A stretch of DNA of 64,000 nt, taken from Oscillibacter faecalis_A (GTDB taxonomy: Bacteria > Bacillota > Clostridia > Oscillospirales > Oscillospiraceae). Positions within the stretch are counted from its first letter, which is position 1; each line of letters begins with the position of its first letter. Location of the stretch: NCBI RefSeq assembly GCF_029218125.1, contig NZ_JARFXX010000003.1:231166-295165 (forward strand), read 5' to 3'. The notes below the pieces were generated by a model. It was not told where the DNA came from, did not search any database, and saw nothing but the letters and a program-made list of their open reading frames with translations. Below, piece by piece: positions 34,361 to 43,480 of the stretch. The position numbers were made by a program, and so were the translations under genes.

Positions 34361-34469
34361 GGGAGCAGAAAGCCTCCTTTTTCTGTGTAAAGTATCTTTC
34401 CTTTCTCACCGTTCTATTGCAGCATTTTTCATATTTTTCCTTCCCAATTCAAAGAAAAAGAGGAAGCGT

Positions 34470-34892
34470 ATGAGCTTAGAAAATGAAAAATGTGTGATTG
34501 TTATGGACGAGGGGCTGCCATTGGGTCTGATTGCAAATACCGCAGCCATTTTGGGAATTACCCTTGGGAAAACACTGCCGGAAGTTGTCGGCGCAGCGGT
34601 CGAGGATGCAAGCGGCCAAAGCCATCTCGGAATTATCGAATTCCCTGTCCCTATTCTCAGAAGCACCTCGGAGGCCATCAAAGTGCTGCGCGAACGGCTG
34701 TATCTGCTGGAATTTCAGGAACTGACAGTTGTGGATTTCTCCGATTTAGCGCAAAGCTGCAAGACCTACACCGAATTTGCGGAACGGATGACACAAGCTC
34801 CCGAAAATAGTCTTAACTATCTCGGCCTTGCCATCTGCGGTGCCAAAAAGAAGGTCAATCAACTGACCGGCAGTATGCCGCTGCTGCGGTGA
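34470..34892 (+). CDS. DUF2000 family protein
   Basis: A 140-residue protein starting MSLENEKCVIVMDEGLPLGL. The DUF2000 pattern is clear: NTAAILGITLGKTLPEVVG, HLGIIEFPVPIL and the late NYLGLAICGAKKKVNQLTGS. The fold is related to peptidyl-tRNA hydrolase 2-like proteins, but the function is unknown. It appears intact, with AGAGGAAGC as ribosome site, although the AraC regulator just upstream is broken. In other genomes DUF2000 genes also lie beside AraC genes. Confidence 0.85.
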   Translation: MSLENEKCVIVMDEGLPLGLIANTAAILGITLGKTLPEVVGAAVEDASGQSHLGIIEFPVPILRSTSEAIKVLRERLYLLEFQELTVVDFSDLAQSCKTYTEFAERMTQAPENSLNYLGLAICGAKKKVNQLTGSMPLLR

Positions 34893-34908
34893 TGCGACGA
34901 TCAGTGAC

Positions 34909-34980
34909 TTTTTTGATTGTGCGGCAACAACACAATCAAAAAACCGCGTGCGTGATTTTAAAATCACGCACGCGGTTTTT
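34909..34980. terminator. two stacked hairpins sharing an A tract
   Basis: Hairpin 1: TTTTTTGATTGTG (34909-34921) pairs perfectly with 34931-34943. Hairpin 2: a loopless palindrome at about 34939-34980 with core CCGCGTGCGTGATTTT and its complement, flanked by A and T tracts. They share the A tract at 34938-34943, so they compete. Hairpin 2 is a strong bidirectional terminator between DUF2000 and the convergent lysS. Confidence 0.85.
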
Positions 34981-35096
34981 GATATTTCAGCACCTTTTAC
35001 CGGTTTTCATTTGTTGTCAAATTGTAGTCAAACCGCAAAAATGGCAACTTAAAAACGCTGAATCTCTTGATAAATCAAGGTTTTTAATGTTTCAAA

Positions 35097-36599
35097 TCAG
35101 TCCAAAGGCTTCATGGTCGGGAACAGGATGACCTCTCGAATCGTGTCGGTGCCTGTAAAGAGCATCACAGCGCGGTCGATACCCATACCCATGCCGCCCG
35201 TGGGAGGCATACCATACTCCATGGCGGTGAGGAAATCCTCATCCAGCATCTCGGTCTCATCGTCACCGCGCTCCCGCTGCTCCACCTGCTTTTCAAAGCG
35301 CTCCCGTTGGTCGATAGGGTCATTCAGCTCAGAGTAAGCATTACCCATCTCACTGCGGCAGATAAAGAACTCAAAGCGCTCCGTCAGTCGGGGATCAGCA
35401 GGGCTGCGCTTGGTCAGGGGGCTGACCTCCACCGGGTACATGGTAATAAAGGTGGGCTGCACCAGATGCTCCTCGACCTGCTGATCAAAGCAGGCATACA
35501 GGGCATTGCCCCATGTCTTTTCGGCAGCATCCGCCAGCTCCACGCCCTTTGCTTTAGCGGCGGCCACAGCCTCCGCGTCATCGGAGATGGCGTCAAAGTC
35601 AATGCCAACGTACTTTTTGACAGCCTCCACCATGGTCATCCGGGGCCAGCCGGGCGTCAGGTCGATCTTCTCCCCCATCCATTCCAGCTCATAGGTGCCC
35701 AGATATTTCTTGGCAAAGGTGGTGTACACACCCTCGGCAATATCCATCATAGTGTGGAAATCGGCGTAGGCCTGATACAGCTCCACAGTTGTGAACTCAG
35801 GATTGTGCTTGGGGTCCATGCCCTCGTTGCGGAAGATGCGGCCGATCTCGTACACCCGGTCCATGCCGCCGACAATGAGCCTCTTTAAGGGCAGCTCCGT
35901 GGCGATCCGCATATACATATCAATATCCAGCGTATTGTGGTGAGTGACAAATGGCCGGGCAGCGGCACCGCCTGCGATGGTATTCAGCACAGGCGTTTCC
36001 ACCTCGATATAGCCCATATCATCCAGATAATTCCGCAGATGCTTGATGAACTGAGAACGGATAACGAAGTTCTTCTTTACCTCCGGGTTCACCATCAGAT
36101 CCACATACCGCTGACGGAACCGCAGTTCCTTGTCCTGCAGGCCGTGGAACTTTTCCGGCAGAGGCAGCAGGGACTTGGACAGCAGAATGATATTCTTGGC
36201 GCGAACGCTCATCTCGCCCCGCTGGGTGCGGAACGCCTCGCCCTCAACGCCGACAATATCACCGATGTCATACTTCTTGAACTTCTTATAGACTGCCTCG
36301 TCCATCTCGTCCTGACGGGCGTAAAGCTGAATTCGGCCATCCCGGTCCTGCAAATCGCAGAAGGAGACCTTACCCATGCCGCGCTTGCTCATCAGCCGTC
36401 CCGCCACTTTAACGGGCTTGCCCTCCATCTCGTCAAAGTGATCCTTGATCTGCTGAGAGGTAGCATCCCAATCAAAGCGCGTGATTTCAAAGGGATTCTG
36501 GCCCTCGGCCTGAAGATTTGCCAGCTTTTCCCGGCGAATACGGGTCTGCTCAGACAGGCTCAGCTCCGGCTGGGTCTGCGGATTCTTCTGTTCAGCCAT
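35097..36599 (-). CDS. lysS: lysyl-tRNA synthetase, class II
   Basis: Charges tRNA-Lys. 500 residues. An N-terminal OB-fold anticodon-binding domain (VKVAGRLMSKRGMGKVSFCD) precedes the class II core: motif 2 in YEIGRIFRNEGMDPKHNPEF and motif 3 in GGMGMGIDRAVMLFTGTD. The final IREVILFPTMKPL is typical. ATG 36599 has AGGAGG at the right distance; an earlier in-frame start at 36620 would overlap greA. It lies 10 bases after greA and shares its promoter. Confidence 0.96.
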   Translation of the reverse strand: MAEQKNPQTQPELSLSEQTRIRREKLANLQAEGQNPFEITRFDWDATSQQIKDHFDEMEGKPVKVAGRLMSKRGMGKVSFCDLQDRDGRIQLYARQDEMDEAVYKKFKKYDIGDIVGVEGEAFRTQRGEMSVRAKNIILLSKSLLPLPEKFHGLQDKELRFRQRYVDLMVNPEVKKNFVIRSQFIKHLRNYLDDMGYIEVETPVLNTIAGGAAARPFVTHHNTLDIDMYMRIATELPLKRLIVGGMDRVYEIGRIFRNEGMDPKHNPEFTTVELYQAYADFHTMMDIAEGVYTTFAKKYLGTYELEWMGEKIDLTPGWPRMTMVEAVKKYVGIDFDAISDDAEAVAAAKAKGVELADAAEKTWGNALYACFDQQVEEHLVQPTFITMYPVEVSPLTKRSPADPRLTERFEFFICRSEMGNAYSELNDPIDQRERFEKQVEQRERGDDETEMLDEDFLTAMEYGMPPTGGMGMGIDRAVMLFTGTDTIREVILFPTMKPLD

Positions 36600-36609
36600 C
36601 GTATCCTCC

Positions 36610-37077
36610 TCAGCGCTCAATCTTTGCGACCGTATAATGGATGTTGCCGAAGGGTGCCTCCACGATGACCTCCTGCCCCTCCTTGGCGCCGATTAGGGCC
36701 TTGCCGAAGGGGGATTCCTCGGAGATAATGCCGTGCATCGGATCGGACTCCTGAGAGCCGACGATTTTATAGCTGGCCTCCTTGCCGTCCTTGGCCCGGA
36801 CCGTGACCGTACAGCCGATGGTGATGGCATCGGACGCCGCAGATTCGTCCACGATCACAACATGCTGCAAAATCTCCTCCAGCTCTGCAATCCGGGAGTA
36901 CAGCTTGCCCTGCTCGTTCTTGGCTTCGTCATACTCGCTGTTCTCGCTGAGGTCGCCAAAGCCGCGGGCGATTTTGATCTGCTCCGCAACCTCATCGCTG
37001 CGGGTTGTCTTCAGATAATTCAGTTCCTCCTGAAGTTCCTGAGCGCGCGCTGCGCTCATTTTATATTCTCTTTCCAT
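36610..37077 (-). CDS. greA: transcription elongation factor GreA
   Basis: Rescues backtracked RNA polymerase by stimulating transcript cleavage. 155 residues: an N-terminal coiled coil (LQEELNYLKTTRSDEVAEQI, then GDLSENSEYDEAKNEQGKL with the acidic tip) and a C-terminal FKBP-like domain (IVGSQESDPMHGIISEESPF, GKALIGAKEGQEV). Start MEREYKMSAARAQEL at 37077; the open extension upstream runs into the promoter. First gene of greA-lysS. Confidence 0.95.
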   Translation of the reverse strand: MEREYKMSAARAQELQEELNYLKTTRSDEVAEQIKIARGFGDLSENSEYDEAKNEQGKLYSRIAELEEILQHVVIVDESAASDAITIGCTVTVRAKDGKEASYKIVGSQESDPMHGIISEESPFGKALIGAKEGQEVIVEAPFGNIHYTVAKIER

Positions 37078-37160
37078 ACAGCCGTTCCTTTCGTTTATCG
37101 TTGTTTGGTGAAGTATACGGCGTCTCCGCACACAATACACCTAATTTACCATAGTTTATT

Positions 37161-37189
37161 ATTATAATAAGTGCTCCGCAAATTGTCAA
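37161..37189 (-). promoter_or_regulatory. consensus promoter of greA-lysS
   Basis: TTGACA (37189-37184), a 17-base spacer and TATAAT (37166-37161): perfect -35 and -10 boxes, 84 bases before greA. Confidence 0.92.
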
Positions 37190-37361
37190 GGGCAACAGAA
37201 TCAGGGGCCGTTTTCTATAGAGGCAACACTTCCCCTTTCGACAATTCCCGTATTTTGTTATAAGATAGCTAAGGTACCAGACCATTCAAAGCAATCGGTT
37301 CTATATTTTATTATGAAGGAGGATCGCCGCTGTCAAATACCTTAACAGCGGCAAAAATGGA

Positions 37362-38075
37362 ATAAAAAAGAAGCTTTTGTTGATTTTGTCTGCCTTGCTG
37401 ATTTGTTCCTGTGCTGCCTGCGGAAAAAGCCCCTCTCAGTCAAATGACACGCCTGACAATCAGGACAAGCAGCCCTCTGAGGAAATTCAAGCTCCCGATT
37501 CTGAAAAGACAGAAACGGATGATTGGATTCTGCTTACAGGGGAAGATGTAATGTGGGATGCCTTTCCCATACCGACTGCCGATGTTTTCGACTTAGAGGG
37601 AGCAAATGCAGATATTTTTAATGCGATTATCCAAATCTACAGTAATCAGACCTACGCCGAAACCTATTCTCAGTCCAATCCACCTTCTACGGATTTAATT
37701 CTCCCGGTATTTGAAGTATTTGATTCGTCCACGGATTCAGATAGGAATGTCACCTACTACGGTTGGTTCCATCAATATTCCTAACTATGACCTCGGAAAG
37801 AATCTGGACTTAAACAACATCACCTATGATGGTCCTGATTTCAAAACCTTGGGCAATCTGACTCTTACATCGGACGGCAGCTCGCTATCCTATCAGGTGC
37901 TGGGTGATGGCAGCGATACGGTGGCTCAGGATATTCGAGATCTTTGTGGCCCGATGACGGAGCTGGCAAAATATTTCAACGGAGAAATCGATTCCTACAA
38001 TAAGGAACCGGTCAAGGTTCCCAACCTGGACATGGAGCAGATGGTTCAGATATATCTGAACCATCTGCTCCATGT
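37362..38075 (+). pseudogene. lipoprotein gene with lost start, 4-bp duplication and altered 3' end
   Basis: Reading from ATA 37362 gives a lipoprotein signal (IKKKLLLILSALLICSCAAC with a CAAC lipobox), then a low-complexity linker and an acidic domain. No ATG or GTG is available in frame; ATA stands where ATG is expected, and the first usable alternative is TTG 37377. At about 37758 the repeat GGTTGGTT throws the frame: removing one GGTT restores YGSINIPNYDLGKNL, which continues to about 38030. The last codons lie inside a 46-bp palindrome, so the original C-terminus is also changed. The domain family is not recognised. A hairpin at 37326-37352 sits between AAGGAGG (37316-37322) and the start. 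Confidence 0.75.
38030..38075. repeat. 46-bp perfect palindrome
   Basis: Arm ACATGGAGCAGATGGTTCAG plus ATA (38030-38052) is followed immediately by its exact complement (38053-38075), with no loop. It is at the end of the broken lipoprotein frame. It has no T tract, so it is not a terminator; a separate terminator follows at 38126. An inverted duplication by template switching is likely. Confidence 0.9.
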
Positions 38076-38125
38076 AAAATTCTCCTGCAAAAGTGCAAAC
38101 AAAAGGTGCGTTCTTGTGTGTCTTA

Positions 38126-38160
38126 AAAACAGGCCCCGAGGAAATCCCGGGGCCTGTTTT
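38126..38160 (+). terminator. terminator after the lipoprotein pseudogene
   Basis: AAAACAGGCCCCG pairs perfectly with CGGGGCCTGTTTT around a 9-base loop, leaving a U-rich end. Confidence 0.88.
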
Positions 38161-38461
38161 CTATCAATGTGAGCAATTGGTAAAACGGCAGTCACGGCTC
38201 TGGAGGACGCTTCTCTCCGCAAGTAATCCGACGTCAGAATACTTACCTTACAACCTTACAATGAGATTCTCCCACATTAAATATTAAAATATAAGTCCTC
38301 ACAAGCAGTTGAAATTATGCGGAGACATATAGAAACACCGTGTTTATACAGCATTGTTGACGTACAAAAAACGTCTTCACAATTTTGATGTTTCCCGGCT
38401 ATGTATCGACCATCTATGAAAAAGTGGAAAGCCTTGTAATATAGGGCTCTCCAAATAAGAA
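38161..38461. other. intergenic stretch without a recognised gene
   Basis: About 300 AT-rich bases between two terminators. I see no ORF with a ribosome site, no RNA gene and no repeat here. Confidence 0.5.
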
Positions 38462-38500
38462 ACCACCCGTGTTTCGGATTTTTGCCGAAACACGGGTGGT
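38462..38500 (-). terminator. terminator of nifJ
   Basis: A 16-bp perfect stem (ACCACCCGTGTTTCGG with its complement, 7-base loop) is followed on the minus strand by TTTCTTATTT. It lies 65 bases after the nifJ stop. Confidence 0.88.
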
Positions 38501-38564
38501 ATTCATTACATCAGATATGAAATTTGGCTTTCACACAAATTTCGTAACTGTTTCTAATCTGCAA

Positions 38565-41500
38565 TTACTGCTCAGCCAGATGCTTGTATCTGGCGTAACG
38601 AGCATCGCAGAACTCCTGAGCCTCGGCAAACAGAACCTTGGCAGTCTCGGGGAAGGTTCTGGTCAGAGCAGCGAAACGGGTCTCGCCCATCATGAAGTCC
38701 AGCAGCTTGCCATTGGGCTCCTTGCTGGTCAGGATGAACGGGTTCTTACCCTCGGCCTTCAGCTCGGGCACATAGCGCCACAGAGGCCAATAGCCGCACT
38801 CGCTGGCTTCCTTCTCCTCCAGCTGAGCCTGGCTCATACCCTTGGAGATACCGTGGTTGATGCAGGGTGCGTAAGCGATGATAATGGAGGGGCCATGATG
38901 CGCCTCGGCTTCCTTCAAAGCCGTGATGAGGTGCTGCTCGTTGGCACCCATAGCGACCTGAGCAACATAGACATTGCCATAAGTCATGGCGATGGCACCC
39001 AGATCCTTCTTGCCGGTTCTCTTACCGCCGTTGGCGAACTGAGCCACGGCACCCAGCTGAGTGGCCTTGGAAGCCTGACCACCGGTGTTGGAATACACCT
39101 CGGTATCGACCACCAGGACGTTCACGTCAGCGCCGGAGGCCAGAACATGGTCCAGACCACCGAAGCCGATATCGTAAGCCCAACCATCGCCGCCGTACAT
39201 CCAGACACTCTTCTTGGGCAGAGCATCCTTGTTGGCCTTCAGGAAGGCGATATCATCAGAGGTCTCAGCAGTGGCGTTCAGCGCAGCCACAACAGCCTCG
39301 GACAGAGCACGGGTCTTGTCGCCGTTATCGCCCTCAGCCAGCCAAGCCTCAAGAGCGCTCTTCAGAGCAGCGTCGGAGGTAGAAGCCACCACAGCCTCGG
39401 CGTGAGCAGCCATCTGACGGCGCATCTGGTCGATGGACAGCTTCATGCCCAGAGCATACTCGGCGTTATCCTCGAACAGAGAGTTGGAGTTTGCGGGGCC
39501 GTGACCCTTCTCATTGACCGCATAGGGGAAGGAAGGAGTGGAGGAACCCACAACGTAAGCGCAACCGGTAGCAGAGGTAACGAACATCCGGTCACCGAAC
39601 AGCTGAGACATAAGCTTCATGTAAGGAGCCTCGCCGCAGCCGGCGCAGGCGCCGCTGAACTCGTACAGAGGACGCTCGTACTGAGAACCGCGAACAGTGA
39701 ACTTGTCCATGGGGTTGGCCTTGGTGGACAGAGTCAGAGCATGGTCCCAGTTCTCCTGCTCGGGCATCTGGGTATCCAGCAGCTCCATGACCAGAGCCTT
39801 CTCCTTGGCGGGGCAGACATTGGCGCAGGCGCCGCAGCCCTGGCAGTCCAGAGGATCGACCTGCATACGGAAGGTCAAGCCCTCAAAGCCCTTGCCCTTG
39901 GCCTCCTTGGTAACGAAGGCGGCAGGCTTTGCAGCCTCTTCCTCCGCGTTCAGCAGGAAGGGACGAATCGCGGCGTGGGGGCAGACCAGAGCGCACTTGT
40001 TGCAGCCAATGCAGTTCTCGGGGATCCACTTGGGCACCTTCACAGCGATGCCGCGCTTCTCATACTTAGAAGTCTCAGAGGGGGTAACACCATCAGCGTA
40101 GGGCATGAACTCGCTCACGGGGATGGCATCGCCGGCCTGCTTGTTGACAGGGATCTGGATCTCACGGATGTAGTGAGGCAGGCTTGCGTCGGGAGCCTTG
40201 GTATCGTCAGCCAGAGTCTTCCAGGACTCGGGAACGTCGATCTTCACGGCAGCGTCAACACCTCTGTCAACGGCGGCACTGTTCATGTCGACGATCTTCT
40301 GGCCCTTCTTGGAGTAGGACTTGATGATAGCGTCCTTCATGTACTTCACAGCATCCTCGATGGGGATGATGCCGGAGAGCTTGAAGAAGGCAGCCTGCAG
40401 CACGGTGTTGGTGCGGTTGCCCAGACCCAGCTCCATAGCGATAGCGGTAGCGTCGATGGTGTAGAAGTTGATTTCACGCTCGGCGATCTGACGCTTCACG
40501 CGGTTGGGCAGGTGCTCCTCCAGCTCAGCGCCGGTCCAGCTGGTGTTCAGCAGGAAGGTGCCGTGAGGCTTGATCTCGGAGACGATATCGAAGTCCTTGA
40601 TGTAAGAGGTCTTGTGGCAGGCCACAAAGTCAGCCATGGTAACATAGTAGGTGCTGTGGATGGGCTCATGGCCGAAGCGCAGGTGGGACTTGGTAACGCC
40701 GCCGGACTTCTTGGAGTCATACTCAAAGTAAGCCTGAGCGTACTGGTCGGTGTGGTCACCGATGATCTTGATGGAGTTCTTGTTGGCGCCAACGGTACCA
40801 TCGGAGCCCAAACCCCAGAACTTGCAGGAGATGATGGACTTGCCGGCGGTGACGATATTCTCGCCAACGGGCAGGGACAGATGCGTAACGTCATCGTTGA
40901 TGCCGACGGTGAAGTGGTTCTTCTTCTCACCCTTCATGTTGTCGAACACGGCCTTCATCTGGGCAGGAGTGGTATCCTTGGAACCCAGGCCATAGCGGCC
41001 GCACAGAGCCTCGATGTTGGTACGCTTGCCTTCCCACAGAGCGTCGCACACATCCAGATACAGAGGCTCGCCGGGAGCGCCGGGCTCCTTGGTGCGGTCC
41101 AGAACGGTCAGGCACTTGCAGGTAGCGGGAATCTTCTCCAGCAGACGCTCCATGGAGAAGGGACGGAACAGATGGACCTGAATGAAGCCGACCTTCTCGC
41201 CGCGCTCCATCAGATAATCAACAACCTCCAGCAGGGTCTCGCAGACGGAGCCCATAGCCACCACAACGCGCTCAGCATCGGGAGCACCGTAGTAGTTGAA
41301 CAACTGATAGTCGCGGCCAGTGACCTCGTTGATCTTGCCCATGTACTCCTCGACAATGGCGGGCAGCGCATCATAGGCGCTGTTGCAGGCCTCGCGGGAC
41401 TGGAAGAAGGTATCGGGATTCTGCAGGGTGTTGCGCAGAGTGGGATGCTCGGTGCTCAGGGCATGATCCTTGAAGCGCTGAACAGCGTCCCAATCCAGCA

Positions 41501-42086
41501 TCTTGCCCAGATCCTCATAGTCCAGAACCTCGACCTTCTGAATCTCGTGAGAGGTCCGGAAGCCGTCGAAGAAATGCTGGAAGGGGATGGAGCCCTTGAT
41601 GGCGGACAGGTGGGCAACGGCAGCCATATCCATAGCCTCCTGCACGCTGGAAGAAGCCAGCTGTGCCCAGCCGGTCTGGCGACAGGCCATAACGTCGGAA
41701 TGATCACCGAAGATGGACAGAGAGTGGGTTGCCACGGTACGGGCAGAGACGTGCATAACGCCGGGCAGCTGAGAACCGGCGATACGGTACATGGGCGGGA
41801 TCATCAGCAGCAGGCCCTGAGAAGCGGTGTAGGTGCTGGTCAGGGAGCCGGTCTCCAGAGAGCCGTGCATTGCGCCGGCCGCGCCGGACTCCGCCTGCAT
41901 CTCGACCAGCTTTACGGGCTGGCCAAACAGGTTCTTCTTGCCGTTGGCAGCCCACGCATCCACATGGTCAGCCATGGGGCTGGAAGGAGTGATGGGGTAA
42001 ATGGTAGCTACCTCAGTAAACGCATAAGACACGTATGCGGCAGCTTCATTACCGTCCATCGTTTTAAACATTTTGTTTTTTGCCAT
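38565..42086 (-). CDS. nifJ: pyruvate:ferredoxin (flavodoxin) oxidoreductase
   Basis: Oxidises pyruvate to acetyl-CoA and CO2 and reduces ferredoxin, the central step of clostridial fermentation. A single 1173-residue chain of the fused homodimeric type. It starts MAKNKMFKTMDGNEAAAYVS; domain I has ATIYPITPSSPMADHVD. Two 4Fe-4S motifs lie near residues 690 and 750 (CIGCNKCALVCPHAA and CQGCGACANVCPAKE), and the TPP domain has CAGCGEAPYMKLMSQLFGD and TGCAYVVGSSTPSFPY. ATG 42086 has GGAGGAATTACGTTC as leader. The upstream frame to 42158 is not used. A likely Rex site and promoter lie about 170 to 230 bases upstream. Confidence 0.97.
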   Translation of the reverse strand: MAKNKMFKTMDGNEAAAYVSYAFTEVATIYPITPSSPMADHVDAWAANGKKNLFGQPVKLVEMQAESGAAGAMHGSLETGSLTSTYTASQGLLLMIPPMYRIAGSQLPGVMHVSARTVATHSLSIFGDHSDVMACRQTGWAQLASSSVQEAMDMAAVAHLSAIKGSIPFQHFFDGFRTSHEIQKVEVLDYEDLGKMLDWDAVQRFKDHALSTEHPTLRNTLQNPDTFFQSREACNSAYDALPAIVEEYMGKINEVTGRDYQLFNYYGAPDAERVVVAMGSVCETLLEVVDYLMERGEKVGFIQVHLFRPFSMERLLEKIPATCKCLTVLDRTKEPGAPGEPLYLDVCDALWEGKRTNIEALCGRYGLGSKDTTPAQMKAVFDNMKGEKKNHFTVGINDDVTHLSLPVGENIVTAGKSIISCKFWGLGSDGTVGANKNSIKIIGDHTDQYAQAYFEYDSKKSGGVTKSHLRFGHEPIHSTYYVTMADFVACHKTSYIKDFDIVSEIKPHGTFLLNTSWTGAELEEHLPNRVKRQIAEREINFYTIDATAIAMELGLGNRTNTVLQAAFFKLSGIIPIEDAVKYMKDAIIKSYSKKGQKIVDMNSAAVDRGVDAAVKIDVPESWKTLADDTKAPDASLPHYIREIQIPVNKQAGDAIPVSEFMPYADGVTPSETSKYEKRGIAVKVPKWIPENCIGCNKCALVCPHAAIRPFLLNAEEEAAKPAAFVTKEAKGKGFEGLTFRMQVDPLDCQGCGACANVCPAKEKALVMELLDTQMPEQENWDHALTLSTKANPMDKFTVRGSQYERPLYEFSGACAGCGEAPYMKLMSQLFGDRMFVTSATGCAYVVGSSTPSFPYAVNEKGHGPANSNSLFEDNAEYALGMKLSIDQMRRQMAAHAEAVVASTSDAALKSALEAWLAEGDNGDKTRALSEAVVAALNATAETSDDIAFLKANKDALPKKSVWMYGGDGWAYDIGFGGLDHVLASGADVNVLVVDTEVYSNTGGQASKATQLGAVAQFANGGKRTGKKDLGAIAMTYGNVYVAQVAMGANEQHLITALKEAEAHHGPSIIIAYAPCINHGISKGMSQAQLEEKEASECGYWPLWRYVPELKAEGKNPFILTSKEPNGKLLDFMMGETRFAALTRTFPETAKVLFAEAQEFCDARYARYKHLAEQ

Positions 42087-42253
42087 GAACGTAATTCCTC
42101 CTATTTTTCTTCCCTGTATTGAACACGGCGGCTCTCCACCCTTTGATGTGGAGCCCATATTGGGCGGATCAGCCTACTGATCAAGCTGCATCCTTGAAAA
42201 CGCTCCCAATCACATTGGAGGCATTTTATTGGACACAGCCCGGTCCTCACATG

Positions 42254-42283
42254 ATTATAACTCTACACATTATAAGTTTGCAA
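42254..42283 (-). promoter_or_regulatory. candidate nifJ promoter
   Basis: On the minus strand TTGCAA (42283-42278), an 18-base spacer and TATAAT (42259-42254). The resulting leader would be about 160 nt. A second TATAAT-like box lies inside the spacer. Confidence 0.6.
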
Positions 42284-42300
42284 GTCCAAAATGCTTCAAA

Positions 42301-42318
42301 TTGTGAAAATATTTACAA
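42301..42318. promoter_or_regulatory. probable Rex operator upstream of nifJ
   Basis: TTGTGAAAATATTTACAA matches the Rex palindrome TTGTGAA-N4-TTCACAA at 13 of 14 half-site positions. An enclosing 8-bp inverted repeat (CAAATTGT/ACAATTTG) spans 42297-42322. Rex senses NADH/NAD+ and controls fermentation genes in clostridia. The site lies 18 bases upstream of the candidate -35 box, so its exact effect is inferred. Confidence 0.65.
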
Positions 42319-42322
42319 TTTG

Positions 42323-43082
42323 GTAAAATATTCCCATCATTTTTATTTACCGCATATCGCATCTCCACTCCGGTCCTGTGTCTTGTTTTGGCAAATATAT
42401 GACCTTCTTCCCTCCATAAATGCTGTAAATACAGCAAATTCGGTATAATAACCGTCAAAACCGGAAAAGTTCCGCATCAAGTTCACGTTCATGAACTATA
42501 GCTTTTCCTAATAATCTGCTATGAAATAATGGTATTGCTGCTTTTGCCATAAAACGCTGCAGTCTCTCAAGCAAGCTGCCCGCTGCCGCAGAACAGAAGC
42601 AGGTTCTGTTATGAACAACAATTTCAATAAACCTGTTGGCCACCGTCTATATTTAGCTTGAAAAGCCAACTGATACTCCAGAGCAAAAGTCGGAAAGCTC
42701 ATTGGTCTTCGTGAAAATACAACAAAAAAATATGAAGATGGTAATTGTAAAATCAATAAATATCGAATGCCTAAAAAGCCTTTGGCTCCAAATATAGTGC
42801 ACATGAAACCGAAGGCTTCAATTCCAACTCAGCAGAAGTAGATTCTTCGAAAATGTCGATCTTATATCACAATACCTTTCCAACCCAAGTAAATACTTCT
42901 TCTATATCGAGCCTTATGTCATACTTTGAGCCCTTATTTGAAGCTGATTCCGAAAATCATATTATATTGTTGTTCGTACTTATTTGAGCCGTGAGTTTAG
43001 ATGTTAATTCTGACGCTAAAACGATTGTTGATCTCGTTCTCAAGCCCTCCATTGATCAGGAAAAAGAAGCCTGAGAAAAACT
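42323..43082. other. 760-base AT-rich stretch without an intact gene
   Basis: No ORF here has both a ribosome site and recognisable content. A short coding-like piece (GTG at about 43000, SLDVNSDAKTIVDLVLKPSI, stop after 27 codons) precedes the integrase remnant and may be debris of an older element. The backbone ends here and the accessory region begins. Confidence 0.5.
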
Positions 43083-43334
43083 CGAAACCGATTCTACCGT
43101 TGTTGGCGACGTTACTGCACGTCCAATAATATCCCCGTGGTATCGCTCTACGAACTCCGGCACACCTATGTCAGCGTCAACAAAGAGATGCTGGAGGGGC
43201 TAAAGAAGATGACAATTGGGCACAGTCAAGATATGGATACTGATGGGATCTACGGACATCAAATGGCCGGAGATTTGGCGAAGGCAGCCGCCTTTACTGA
43301 AGAAGCATTTTCTGAAATTATCAAGGCAAAATGA
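43083..43334 (+). pseudogene. tyrosine integrase, C-terminal remnant
   Basis: Reads FYRCWRRYCTSNNIPVVSLY followed by ELRHTYVSVNKEMLEGLKKM and IGHSQDMDTDGIYGHQMAGD. It holds the R-H-x-Y box and the final Tyr of a phage-type integrase, but the Arg expected in the H-x-x-R position reads Gln (GHSQ). Only about 80 of roughly 380 residues remain, so it is inactive. It is the end of an older integrated element at this site. Confidence 0.8.
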
Positions 43335-43433
43335 AAAGTGTGTACCTTCGTGTGTACCTGACAAAATAAAAACCCTGTAACCATTCGGGTAATGTTCATA
43401 GGGACACAAGTTGACACCATATCTTGCAAGGGG

Positions 43434-43471
43434 GCGGACAGCGTTTGCTGTCCGCTTTCTTGCTTTTTTTC
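43434..43471 (+). terminator. terminator downstream of the integrase remnant
   Basis: A 9-bp perfect stem (GCGGACAGC/GCTGTCCGC, loop GTTT) is followed by TTTCTTGC and seven T residues on the plus strand. Confidence 0.75.
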
Positions 43472-43480
43472 TCTGTTTTT

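Noticed and set aside
38469..42122. A 1217-codon open frame on the plus strand opposite nifJ
   Set aside because: It is the antisense shadow of nifJ, produced by GC-biased codon use; it has no family features, and nifJ is unmistakable on the other strand.
42508..42804. 98-codon minus-strand frame in the AT-rich gap upstream of nifJ
   Set aside because: No ribosome site and an amino-acid composition typical of random AT-rich DNA.
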